Assembly (NCBI RefSeq): GCF_010095445.2
Contig: NZ_WFGV02000060.1
Coordinates: 1-35,211 of the forward strand
DNA: 35,211 nucleotides
From: Pseudomonas sp. TNT3
GTDB lineage: Bacteria; Pseudomonadota; Gammaproteobacteria; Pseudomonadales; Pseudomonadaceae
Reading direction: 5' to 3'
Made by a program: the position numbers and the translations under genes. Below, in pieces: positions 25,670-32,614 of the stretch. Numbering within the stretch: the stretch's first letter is position 1; each line of letters starts with the position of its first letter. The notes below the pieces were generated by a model. The model was not told where the DNA came from and did not search any database. It was given only the letters and a program-made list of their open reading frames with translations.

Positions 25670-25843
25670 AATGGGGCTGCTCGATGGGTCGAGGTTAAGG
25701 AGACTTGTCGGATTGGGACGGAACATGCTTGCAAGAACGTCCCATCGATAGTGCTGGGGGAAAACACTTATGGTTGGGGTGTGATCGGAGCATCTGGCGA
25801 GGAGAAATCACGTGAAATCACTTATAAGGTATTTAATGAATGA
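25670..25843 (+). pseudogene. Displaced VgrG toxin tail 3 (short remnant)
   Basis: The open frame reads VKETCRIGTEHACKNV, closely matching VKETCRVGTEEACRKV of the VgrG tail (parent about 23991-24035). It then jumps to a short end (EITYKVFNE) that aligns with the last residues of the other tails (GELVYEVSK). The glycine-rich membrane segment is missing, so it cannot be a functional toxin of the same kind. Its stop overlaps the next immunity gene by ATGA, preserving the ancestral toxin-immunity junction. The frame is open upstream to 25634, but those bases do not match the parent. Confidence 0.65.
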
Positions 25844-26226
25844 CAAACGATAGCGAGGTATGGTTTTTCTTGGATTTTGGTAGTTTGGCTTTTGGGCTCG
25901 GCTTTATTTTTATTATAGGACAAATCTATCTCTGTTTTTTTAAGCTGGAACGAATTTTAAGATCGCTCAGTAATTCGTTTGGGGTCGTGATACTTCACCC
26001 TTTCCTGAGAAGTGGTTTTTTCAGGGCTGGTTTTATGATGAATCAAATAGCTTCATATTTGTTGTATCCAAATAGATCAATTAGAAGTGGCGCTTTAGAT
26101 GAGCTGGATTATTTAAATTTTCCTCGCGGGTTACTGTATCTCATACGTGGTTTATCTATGACGGCAGTTGGGAGTATGGTTTCAATGCTCGTGCACTATT
26201 TTTATAAAAATGGATGGCTTGGATAA
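25840..26226 (+). CDS. Probable immunity protein 3 (orphan membrane protein)
   Basis: Encodes 128 residues with about three membrane helices. It is a paralogue of the products at 24250 and 25273: IYLCFFKLERILRSLSNSFGV after the first helix and RSIRSGALDELDYLNFP in the middle, matching the (S)I(K/R)xGxL-x3-DY-x3-P signature. The ATG at 25840 overlaps the remnant toxin tail 3. As its toxin is destroyed, its retained open frame suggests it may still protect against neighbours carrying that toxin type. It is AT-rich. This is inference from position and family resemblance. Confidence 0.66.
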   Translation: MTNDSEVWFFLDFGSLAFGLGFIFIIGQIYLCFFKLERILRSLSNSFGVVILHPFLRSGFFRAGFMMNQIASYLLYPNRSIRSGALDELDYLNFPRGLLYLIRGLSMTAVGSMVSMLVHYFYKNGWLG

Positions 26227-26244
26227 GTTTGGTTTTTAGTTCTC

Positions 26245-26988
26245 ATGGATAAATTAATGACTAACGAGCATACAGATACCTGGCTCCACAACAACCCGCT
26301 CAAGAGTGCGGAACAACTCTTTGCCATTTTCAGCAGTGCGAGCGCTGCTGAACCTTTCAAAGTTTGGCGGGCTTCGAAGGGAGGTAAGGCTCCCAGCCCG
26401 GTTTGGGCCGAAACAATTTATGCCGAGTGGGAAGAGGTGATGCCTTATGTAGGAATTGTCGCGGCTGACGGTGAGTTTTTGCAGTGGGTTGCGACAACTG
26501 AGTCTCAGGATTGGGGGTGGTTGGCGGTTTCTGCGGCGCCCTTAAAAGTCGTGGTTGAGCACATGCGCAGCCTTACCCAGGTGACATTGCCCAATGGTAA
26601 TGCGGTGTTTTTCCGGTTTTGGGATGGGCGATATCTGCTGCCGATTTTGCAGTCTGCGCAAGTGAATGCGGCTGAGTTGCTGCCGGTTTTTGACCGGTGT
26701 CTGATCAATGGGCAACCGGTTGATATTGGCGGTAACGCGTTGAAATCGGAAAAGGTTTTTCCATGGTGGGCGGTGCCGGATGCGCTGCTGCAGCAGTTGG
26801 GGGTTGAGGATGTTTCGACTCAGCTCAACAATTTGATGCAGTGGTTGAGTGAGGAACATCAGGCGCTGTTCGAGGCTTTTTCGGAAAGCGTGTTGCGCAG
26901 GAAGGTGGAGGCGTTTCTTGCGCAGCCTGGGCTTCCTTCAGTTCCGAAGGTGGAGTTGCTGGAGCACTTGATGATGGAGCTGGGTTGA
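26245..26988 (+). CDS. DUF4123 domain protein, T6SS effector adaptor/chaperone
   Basis: Encodes 247 residues (243 if the ATG at 26257 is used). The pattern of DUF4123 is visible: an early small domain ending PYVGIVAADGEFLQWV, then DWGWLAVSAAPLKVVVEHMRSLTQV, the hallmark VFFRFWDGRYLLPIL, and a C-terminal helical part. DUF4123 proteins (Tap/TEC) load effectors onto a cognate VgrG and are normally encoded beside it. Here it lies after the immunity array rather than directly after vgrG, suggesting the array grew between them. No separate cargo effector gene follows it. It may assist folding or loading of the fused VgrG tail. Confidence 0.85.
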   Translation: MDKLMTNEHTDTWLHNNPLKSAEQLFAIFSSASAAEPFKVWRASKGGKAPSPVWAETIYAEWEEVMPYVGIVAADGEFLQWVATTESQDWGWLAVSAAPLKVVVEHMRSLTQVTLPNGNAVFFRFWDGRYLLPILQSAQVNAAELLPVFDRCLINGQPVDIGGNALKSEKVFPWWAVPDALLQQLGVEDVSTQLNNLMQWLSEEHQALFEAFSESVLRRKVEAFLAQPGLPSVPKVELLEHLMMELG

Positions 26989-27208
26989 TTTGATGGAGTA
27001 GGTCCGAGGAAATTTCTGGGTAAGGTCTTCGGAGATTTCCTTCGAGTTTTGGCGGTTTGCGTGAACTGGTGCGCAATGAGATCCATCGATAGTCTTTGGT
27101 TGCCACTGTGATTCAGTGGTGGGGCGTAGGAACCCTGTAGTGGCATCGGAAGGCATTAGCATCGAAACCAATTTGCGGCCGTTATTGTGCGTCCGTAAGA
27201 TCAGTTGC

Positions 27209-27331
27209 GGCGGCTATGCGCGGGCACGCTTCGGCGTGGTCGAGTTCTCCGATGCTCGGTATTCCTACCCCGCGTATAGCTGCCACCCAAGCCCGTAGGA
27301 AGGCAGATGGCAGCTCCCATTATCATCGGAG
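27209..27331 (+). promoter_or_regulatory. Structured 5' leader RNA with multibranch fold and alternative pairing
   Basis: GGCGGCTATGCGCGGG (27209-27224) pairs along all 16 positions with CCCGCGTATAGCTGCC (27269-27284), including two G-U pairs. Inside are the hairpin CACGC-TTCG-GCGTG (27225-27238) and a second weaker hairpin (27239-27260). AGCTGCCA at 27278-27285, within the 3' strand of the long stem, can instead pair with TGGCAGCT at 27308-27315. CTCC at 27314-27317 can pair with the GGAG ribosome binding site at 27328-27331. The layout resembles a switchable leader of the gene at 27339. From memory, similar leaders precede small genes elsewhere in fluorescent pseudomonads. The rest of 26989-27338 shows nothing I can name. 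Confidence 0.55.
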
Positions 27332-27338
27332 ATTTCAA

Positions 27339-27665
27339 ATGCCATCACTTCATCCCGATCCTCCGTATGTAAAGCCAGCTCCTCATCCGGATAACCGCTT
27401 CAAGGCACTCACCAGCAATTGCAGTGACATGCCCACCCTGTTCCTGGATACCCAGGCACCCATCGATGTTTTGACCGACGCGGCCAACTACCGAATCCAG
27501 GCTGTTACCCAAGTGCTCGAAAATCTGTCCATGCGTGGGTCGATCGAGTGCGATTCGTTCATTCTCAGTGACTTTTCATTGCTCTGCGCGATTCCGTTGC
27601 GCGATGGCTGTGATGTGCTGGAAGTGGTGCGGCGGCGGTTGCGGCCTCGACCTTCCGGATCGTAA
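27339..27665 (+). CDS. Small hypothetical protein, possibly DUF6124-like
   Basis: Encodes 108 residues. I do not recognise a function. The start (HPDPPYVKPAPHPDNRF) and the middle (TLFLDTQAPIDVLTDAANYRIQAV) loosely recall the small Pseudomonas DUF6124 proteins, which begin with Pro/Asp-rich tails and continue with a helical 'D..LL..A...L' segment. The end is basic (VVRRRLRPRP). The ATG at 27339 is chosen because GGAG lies seven bases upstream. Longer in-frame starts run back through the structured leader and are rejected. It is flanked by that leader and, eight bases after the stop, by a REP pair. Confidence 0.6.
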   Translation: MPSLHPDPPYVKPAPHPDNRFKALTSNCSDMPTLFLDTQAPIDVLTDAANYRIQAVTQVLENLSMRGSIECDSFILSDFSLLCAIPLRDGCDVLEVVRRRLRPRPSGS

Positions 27666-27673
27666 CGGGCTGT

Positions 27674-27806
27674 TGTGGCGAGGGAGTTTACTCCCGCTAG
27701 GCTGCGAAGCAGACTCAGGATCAGCGAACCGGTTTTGTCAGACACACCTCGGGGTCTGGTCTGGCGACTGCTTCGCAGCCGAGCGGGAGTAAACTCCCTC
27801 GCCACA
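27674..27806. repeat. REP/BIME-like pair (TGTGGCGAGGGAGT family), copy 2
   Basis: The 25-nt arm at 27674-27698 is the exact reverse complement of 27782-27806. Inner segments GCTGCGAAGCAGAC and GACTGCTTCGCAGC also oppose each other. It is the same family as 8333-8463, with GGGAGTTTACTCCC in place of GGGAGCTTGCTCCC, which keeps the palindrome by compensating changes in both arms. Confidence 0.85.
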
Positions 27807-27957
27807 GGTTTTTGCGCTCACTACAGAGTCTGCCAGTGCTCACCACAATTAGTTCTTCTGACGGGCAGTCGCAACAGCTGCAACCGCCCGCTCGGCTGCG
27901 AAGCCCTGACGTTCGGCTCGGTACAAGGTAAACTTCCCGGCCTTCGCAGGAGCAATC

Positions 27958-28794
27958 ATGAATTATCGTCACGCCTTCCATGCCGGCAATCACGCCGATG
28001 TGTTCAAACACCTGACCTTGACCCGCCTCATCGCCCTGATGTCGCGCAAGGAGCAGCCGTTTGCCTATCTCGACACTCACGCCGGCATTGGTCTGTATGA
28101 CCTGCAGGGTGATCAGGCCAATCGTACCGGTGAGTACCTGGAAGGGATTGCGCGGTTGTGGGATCAGCCGGATCTGCCGGCGTTGACCGCCGATTACATG
28201 AAGGTGCTGCACGACATGAACCCGGATGGCCAGTTGCGCTATTACCCGGGATCGCCGGAGCTGGCGCGTCGTCTGACACGGCCACAGGATCGGTTGATGC
28301 TGAACGAGAAACACCCCGAAGACGGCGTGTTGCTCAAGGACAACATGGCGGGCGATCGCCGGGTCAAGGTGCATCTGGGCGAGGGCTGGCACGTGCCGCG
28401 TGCCATGTTGCCGGTGCAGGAGAAGCGGGCGGTGATGTTGATTGATCCGCCGTTCGAGCAACTGGATGAGATGCAGCGTTGTGCGGCGTCGCTGAAAGAG
28501 GCTATTGGACGGATGCGTCAAACCGTGGCTGCGATCTGGTACCCGGTGAAGGACCAGCGCATGTTGCGCCGTTTCTATCAGGACCTGGCCGGCACGGGCG
28601 CGCCGAAGTTGTTGCGGGTGGAGTTGCTGGTGCATCCACTGGACACGCCGAACACCTTGAACGGTTCCGGGCTGGCGATTGCCAATCCGCCGTGGGGACT
28701 GGAGGAAGAATTGCGTGAGCTGCTGCCGTGGTTGTCCAAGAAGCTGGGACAGACCCAGGGCGGGTGGCAGATGGATTGGTTGATTGCCGAATAG
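27958..28794 (+). CDS. rlmJ: 23S rRNA (adenine-2030-N6)-methyltransferase RlmJ
   Basis: Encodes 278 residues (E. coli RlmJ has 280). The N-terminus MNYRHAFHAGNHADVFKH is a strong family signature. It is followed by the SAM-binding motif YLDTHAGIGLYDL and the catalytic LIDPPFEQLDEM near 162, the usual DPPY/DPPF of N6-adenine methyltransferases. The late LLRVELLVHPLD and SGLAIANPPWGLEEEL are also conserved. It uses SAM to methylate A2030 of naked 23S rRNA early in ribosome assembly. The start has AGGAG eight bases upstream. It is a single gene framed by repeats, the long inverted repeat after it probably ending transcription. Confidence 0.94.
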   Translation: MNYRHAFHAGNHADVFKHLTLTRLIALMSRKEQPFAYLDTHAGIGLYDLQGDQANRTGEYLEGIARLWDQPDLPALTADYMKVLHDMNPDGQLRYYPGSPELARRLTRPQDRLMLNEKHPEDGVLLKDNMAGDRRVKVHLGEGWHVPRAMLPVQEKRAVMLIDPPFEQLDEMQRCAASLKEAIGRMRQTVAAIWYPVKDQRMLRRFYQDLAGTGAPKLLRVELLVHPLDTPNTLNGSGLAIANPPWGLEEELRELLPWLSKKLGQTQGGWQMDWLIAE

Positions 28795-28815
28795 GGGTAA
28801 TCGATAGGCAAGATC

Positions 28816-28917
28816 AAAAGATCGCAGCCTCGTTTCACTCGACAGCTCCTACACGGGGAATGCGGAATGAGTATTCCGTTGTAGGAGCTGTCGAGTGAAA
28901 CGAGGCTGCGATCTTTT
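28816..28917. repeat. Very long perfect inverted repeat (GATCGCAGCC family), copy 2
   Basis: The 37-nt arm at 28816-28852 is the exact reverse complement of 28881-28917. The 28-nt spacer contains a further pairing CGGAAT/ATTCCG, so nearly the whole element folds. It is bounded by AAAA and TTTT, so it can serve as a bidirectional terminator between the convergent rlmJ and msrA. It shares its outer AAAGATCGCAGCC with copies 1 and 3, but its inner arm (CGTTTCACTCGACAG) is different. Confidence 0.85.
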
Positions 28918-28928
28918 GCTTTACGGGG

Positions 28929-29576
28929 TCAGATCGGGCAAGTCACGCCCGTACCGCCAATCCCGCAATACCCTTCCGGGTTTTTCGCCAGGTATTGCTG
29001 GTGATAGGCCTCGGCAAAGTAGACCGTCGGGGCTTCATCGATTTCGGTCGTGATAGTGCCTTTGCCAGCCTTGTTCAATTCAGCCTGGAAGATCTTCGCG
29101 CTGGCCTTGGCCGCGTCCAGCTGTGTCGGGTTGGTGGCATAGATGACCGAGCGATACTGCGTGCCGATGTCGTTGCCCTGGCGCATGCCTTGAGTCGGGT
29201 TGTGCAGCTCCCAGAACATCTTCAGCAGCTCGTCGTAGCTGACTTTCGCCGGCTCGTAGACTACCAGTACCACCTCAGTGTGGCCGGTCAGGCCCGAGCA
29301 GACCTCTTCATAAGTCGGGTTCGGCGTGAAACCGCCGGCGTAGCCAACCACGGTACTGACCACACCCTCACGCTGCCAGAAGCGACGCTCCGCCCCCCAG
29401 AAGCACCCCAGACCGAAGATGGCGAAATCCACATCCGTGACGAACGGACCCAGCAACGGCGAGTCGTGGACGAAGTGTTTTTCCGGCAAGTTCATTGGGG
29501 TTTCGCGGCCAGGCAGGGCTTGTTCTTTAGTTGGAAGCACGTTTTTGTTCACCAGAATTTCCGAGCGCAGAACCAT
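28929..29576 (-). CDS. msrA: Peptide methionine-(S)-sulfoxide reductase MsrA
   Basis: Encodes 215 residues. The active-site motif GCFWGAERRFW lies near 57, followed by GYAGGFTPNPTYEEVCSGLTGH and the C-terminal YHQQYLAKNPEGYCGIGGTGVTCPI with resolving cysteines. The N-terminal extension (MVLRSEILVNKNVLPTKEQALPGRETPM in part) is typical of pseudomonad MsrA. It reduces methionine-S-sulfoxide in proteins, recycling through thioredoxin, so trxC in this window is a plausible electron donor. Two adjacent ATG codons exist (29579 and 29576); the second has better spacing from AGAGGA. It lies 83 bases downstream of dipA on the same strand. Confidence 0.95.
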   Translation of the reverse strand: MVLRSEILVNKNVLPTKEQALPGRETPMNLPEKHFVHDSPLLGPFVTDVDFAIFGLGCFWGAERRFWQREGVVSTVVGYAGGFTPNPTYEEVCSGLTGHTEVVLVVYEPAKVSYDELLKMFWELHNPTQGMRQGNDIGTQYRSVIYATNPTQLDAAKASAKIFQAELNKAGKGTITTEIDEAPTVYFAEAYHQQYLAKNPEGYCGIGGTGVTCPI

Positions 29577-29659
29577 CATCAGTCCTCTCAGTCAGGTTGA
29601 ATGTGAATTGTTAGACACGCAGTTTGCCCAATTATCCCTTTGGGAGCGAGGGTGTGCCG

Positions 29660-32353
29660 TCAGGCGAGTGGGCCGCGCGGATAGCGCTTGAGCTTTTCAA
29701 TCAGCTCGGTGCCGGGGATCGGGCGGTCGAACAGGTAGCCCTGACCGACGTCACAACGGTGGCGCCGCAAGAACGCGAGCTGTTCTGCCGTCTCGATGCC
29801 TTCAGCCACCACCTTGAGTTTCAGGTTGTGGGCCATGGCGATCACGGCGGAGGTGATCTCCATGTCGTCCTGGTTATCCGGGATTTCGTGAATGAAGCTT
29901 CGATCAATCTTGATGATATCGATCGGGAATTTTTTCAGGTAACTGAGCGACGAATAACCCGTACCGAAATCGTCCATGGCCAGGGTCAGGCCCAGGCGCT
30001 TGAGCTGGTCGAGCTGCAAGTGAGTGTCTTCGGTGGCCTCCAGCAGCAGGCCTTCCGTTAACTCAAGTTCGAGCAAATTGGCCGGCAGCGCTTCTTCCTT
30101 GAGGATATTGGCGATGGACGCCACCAGGTCCGGGTCGGAGAACTGCTTGGGCGACAGGTTGATCGCCACCTGAAGATTGCCCAGGCCGGCCGCCGTCAGG
30201 TCTTTGCTCATGCGGCAGGCCTGGCGGGCGATCCATTTGCCAATGGGAATGATCAGGCCGGTCTCTTCCGCCACGCTGATGAACTGATCCGGGCGGATCA
30301 TGCCTTTTTCCGGATGGTTCCAGCGCAGCAGCGCTTCCATGCCCAGCAGGCGACCGCTACGCAGGCAAAGCTTGGGCTGGTAGAACACGTCCAGCTCATT
30401 CTGGGTCAAGGCGCGGCGCAGGTTGTTTTCGACGAACAGCTTATAGCTGGCCTCGGCGTTCAGCGCTTCGGTGAACACCTGAACCTGATGTTTGCCGTTG
30501 GCCTTGGCCTTATGCAGCGCGAGGCCGGCGTTACGCATCAGGGTTTGCGGGTCGCGTCCATGCAGGGGTGCGCAGGCCAGGCCGACGGAGCCCGTGACGC
30601 TGATCAACTGGTTGTCGACGAACATGGGTTTGTCGAGGGTCGCCAGCAATTGATTGGCGACCTTCTGGCCGCTGCACAGGTCGGTGTTGTCCAGCAACAC
30701 CGCGAACTCGTTACTGGCAAAACGCGCCAGGCTGCCGCTCGGGCTCAGGCTGTTGCGCAAGCGTCGGGCCAGGCTGATCAGCAGCTTGTCGCCGGTCTGG
30801 TGGCCGAGGCTGTCATTGATGCGCTTGAAGTTATCAATGTCCACCAGCAGCAGGCTGATGGGCGTATCGGTGTCGCGCGCGAAGCGTTCATCAAGGTTGC
30901 GGATGAACGCCGGGCGATTACCCAGGTTGGTCAGGTTGTCGGTGTAAGCCAGGCGCTCGATGCGCTGCTGGGCGAGTTTGGTCTGGGTGATGTCTTCGTA
31001 AATGCCGATGTAATGCGTCAGCTCGCGGTTGTCGCCGTAAACCTTGGAGATCGACAACTGGCCCCAATAGGGTTCGAGGTTTTTACGGCGGCTTTTGAAC
31101 TCGCCTTGCCAGCTGTTGCTTTTGACCAGTGCCGAGGGCGCGTCGAACAGCAGCTCGCTCAGGTTCTCCAGTGCCGGCAGTTCCGACAGCCGCTGGCCGT
31201 GGACTTCATCAGTGCTGTATTGAGTGATCGCTGTGAAACTCGGATTGACGTACTCGACCACACCGTCGCAATTGACCAGCAAAAAGGCATTGGCGCTTTG
31301 CTCCACGGCGCGTTGGAACAAGTGCAAGGCACTGGTGGCGGCGCGGCGGTTGTGGTTGTTGATCACTTGGGCGAATTGGTCTGCCAGCTCACCGGCGAAG
31401 GCAATTTCGTCCGATTGCCAGGCGCGAGTGATACCGATCTGTTCCAGGCAGAGCACGCCCACGACGTTGCCATCAACCCGAATGCTGGCATCGAGCATCG
31501 CAATGATGTCCCGCGGTCGCAGGCTGTCCACCAGTTCCCGGGTACGCGGGTCGTGCATCACGTTGTGGGCGTCAATGGCGCGGCCGGTGTTCAAGGCTTC
31601 CAGGTAATTCGGGAAGCCGCTGACGTCGATCGGTTCCGGCAGCTGATGGTTCCGGGTGGCGCGATGATAGGCCGAGATCGGCACCAGCAACGAGCCCTCA
31701 AGGTTCCACAGACTGGCACAGTCGATTTCGTAGATGTCACACGCGCTGCGGGTGATCAGCTCAGCGGCTTCCTGCAGGGAATTGTTGCTGCTGTAACGCT
31801 GGCGGGTCAGCAACAGGATCAGGTCTTGCTGTGCGCGAACCCGATCCAGGTGCAGCAGTTGTTCCTGCTGTGCGCGCTGATTGAGTTCCAGTGCGATTTG
31901 CAGGCGCGAGTTCTGAGTTTCCAGGTCCAGCGCCGACAGCTGCGGATTGCCCTCGAACAGATCGTCTACAACCATCAAGTAGCCACGCAGCAACTGCCGA
32001 TTGTGCTGTTTGAAGGCTTCACCCAGCTCCAGCAGGTTCAAGGCGCCGGAGGGAGTGTGCAAGGTGTAGCGGATCAGGTAGTTCGGGCTTTCAGTCAGTT
32101 GCTGCTGGATCGCGTCATGCAACTGATGGCGCGCTTGCGGCTCCATCAGGCTGGCGTAGGGCGAACTGATCAGGGAGCAGAGCTCCGTAGCCGCCAGGCC
32201 GAACTGTCGTTCGCAGTTCGGATCGAGAAACAACAGCGCCCAGCTCGCCTCATTCAGCCGTTCGAAACGCAGCATGCCGAGCCGCGAGGGCACAGGCAAC
32301 TGCGTCACTACCTCGGCCACCATACGGCTGGCGGCATCGGGTTGGCTTTTCAT
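29660..32353 (-). CDS. dipA: DipA-like c-di-GMP phosphodiesterase (PAS-GAF-PAS-GGDEF-EAL)
   Basis: Encodes 897 residues (P. aeruginosa DipA is about 899). Domain order is PAS-like (20-130), GAF (180-335), PAS (345-455, ending HYIGIYEDITQTK), GGDEF (470-630) and EAL (640-890). The GGDEF signature is degenerate, RFASNEFAVLL near 547, so cyclase activity is unlikely. The EAL domain keeps EALLRWNHP (672), INLSPKQF, ELTEGLLLE, DDFGTGYSSLSYL and KIDRSFI, consistent with active c-di-GMP hydrolysis. DipA promotes biofilm dispersal in P. aeruginosa. The identity is also supported by neighbours msrA and aceF. There is no membrane segment, so it is cytoplasmic. Confidence 0.88.
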   Translation of the reverse strand: MKSQPDAASRMVAEVVTQLPVPSRLGMLRFERLNEASWALLFLDPNCERQFGLAATELCSLISSPYASLMEPQARHQLHDAIQQQLTESPNYLIRYTLHTPSGALNLLELGEAFKQHNRQLLRGYLMVVDDLFEGNPQLSALDLETQNSRLQIALELNQRAQQEQLLHLDRVRAQQDLILLLTRQRYSSNNSLQEAAELITRSACDIYEIDCASLWNLEGSLLVPISAYHRATRNHQLPEPIDVSGFPNYLEALNTGRAIDAHNVMHDPRTRELVDSLRPRDIIAMLDASIRVDGNVVGVLCLEQIGITRAWQSDEIAFAGELADQFAQVINNHNRRAATSALHLFQRAVEQSANAFLLVNCDGVVEYVNPSFTAITQYSTDEVHGQRLSELPALENLSELLFDAPSALVKSNSWQGEFKSRRKNLEPYWGQLSISKVYGDNRELTHYIGIYEDITQTKLAQQRIERLAYTDNLTNLGNRPAFIRNLDERFARDTDTPISLLLVDIDNFKRINDSLGHQTGDKLLISLARRLRNSLSPSGSLARFASNEFAVLLDNTDLCSGQKVANQLLATLDKPMFVDNQLISVTGSVGLACAPLHGRDPQTLMRNAGLALHKAKANGKHQVQVFTEALNAEASYKLFVENNLRRALTQNELDVFYQPKLCLRSGRLLGMEALLRWNHPEKGMIRPDQFISVAEETGLIIPIGKWIARQACRMSKDLTAAGLGNLQVAINLSPKQFSDPDLVASIANILKEEALPANLLELELTEGLLLEATEDTHLQLDQLKRLGLTLAMDDFGTGYSSLSYLKKFPIDIIKIDRSFIHEIPDNQDDMEITSAVIAMAHNLKLKVVAEGIETAEQLAFLRRHRCDVGQGYLFDRPIPGTELIEKLKRYPRGPLA

Positions 32354-32422
32354 GGAGGGAACTCGCTTCGAAAGTGCTGATCGCGCCGGGCTTTCGCCCT
32401 CTTTACTCTTGCGTGCGGCAAG

Positions 32423-32438
32423 GTTGCATCATTGCAAC
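32423..32438. promoter_or_regulatory. Palindrome upstream of dipA
   Basis: GTTGCA-TCAT-TGCAAC is a perfect inverted repeat 70 bases before the dipA start, a good position for a regulator site. The half-site equals the PutA core, but this is probably chance. No regulator is assigned. Confidence 0.35.
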
Positions 32439-32535
32439 ACTGACTGACAAGAGACATGAAGGCCAAGTGCTATAAGAATATGTCGGCAGAGAAGAAGATT
32501 TCTTCAGTGAGCCGGGGAAAGTAATGTTTGAGGGG

Positions 32536-32609
32536 AAAAGATCGCAGCCTGCGGCAGCTCCTACAGGGCGCGTACAACCCGTAGGAGCTGCCGAAGGCTG
32601 CGATCTTTT
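32536..32609. repeat. Inverted repeat (GATCGCAGCCTGCGGCAGCTCCTAC family), copy 3
   Basis: The 29-nt arm at 32536-32564 is the reverse complement of 32581-32609 with a single mismatch (GCGGC versus GAAGG side). It is bounded by AAAA and TTTT and begins six bases after the end of the PhoD-like gene on the minus strand, where it probably terminates transcription. Confidence 0.85.
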
Positions 32610-32614
32610 GATCT

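Noticed and set aside
27116..27298. 60-codon frame before the small gene at 27339
   Set aside because: It lies across the structured leader, has no ribosome binding site, and its apparent conservation would be explained by the RNA fold.
30314..32380. 688-codon open frame on the plus strand opposite dipA
   Set aside because: It mirrors the DipA-like gene; composition (Gln/Val/Arg-rich) is typical of antisense frames and no motif is visible.
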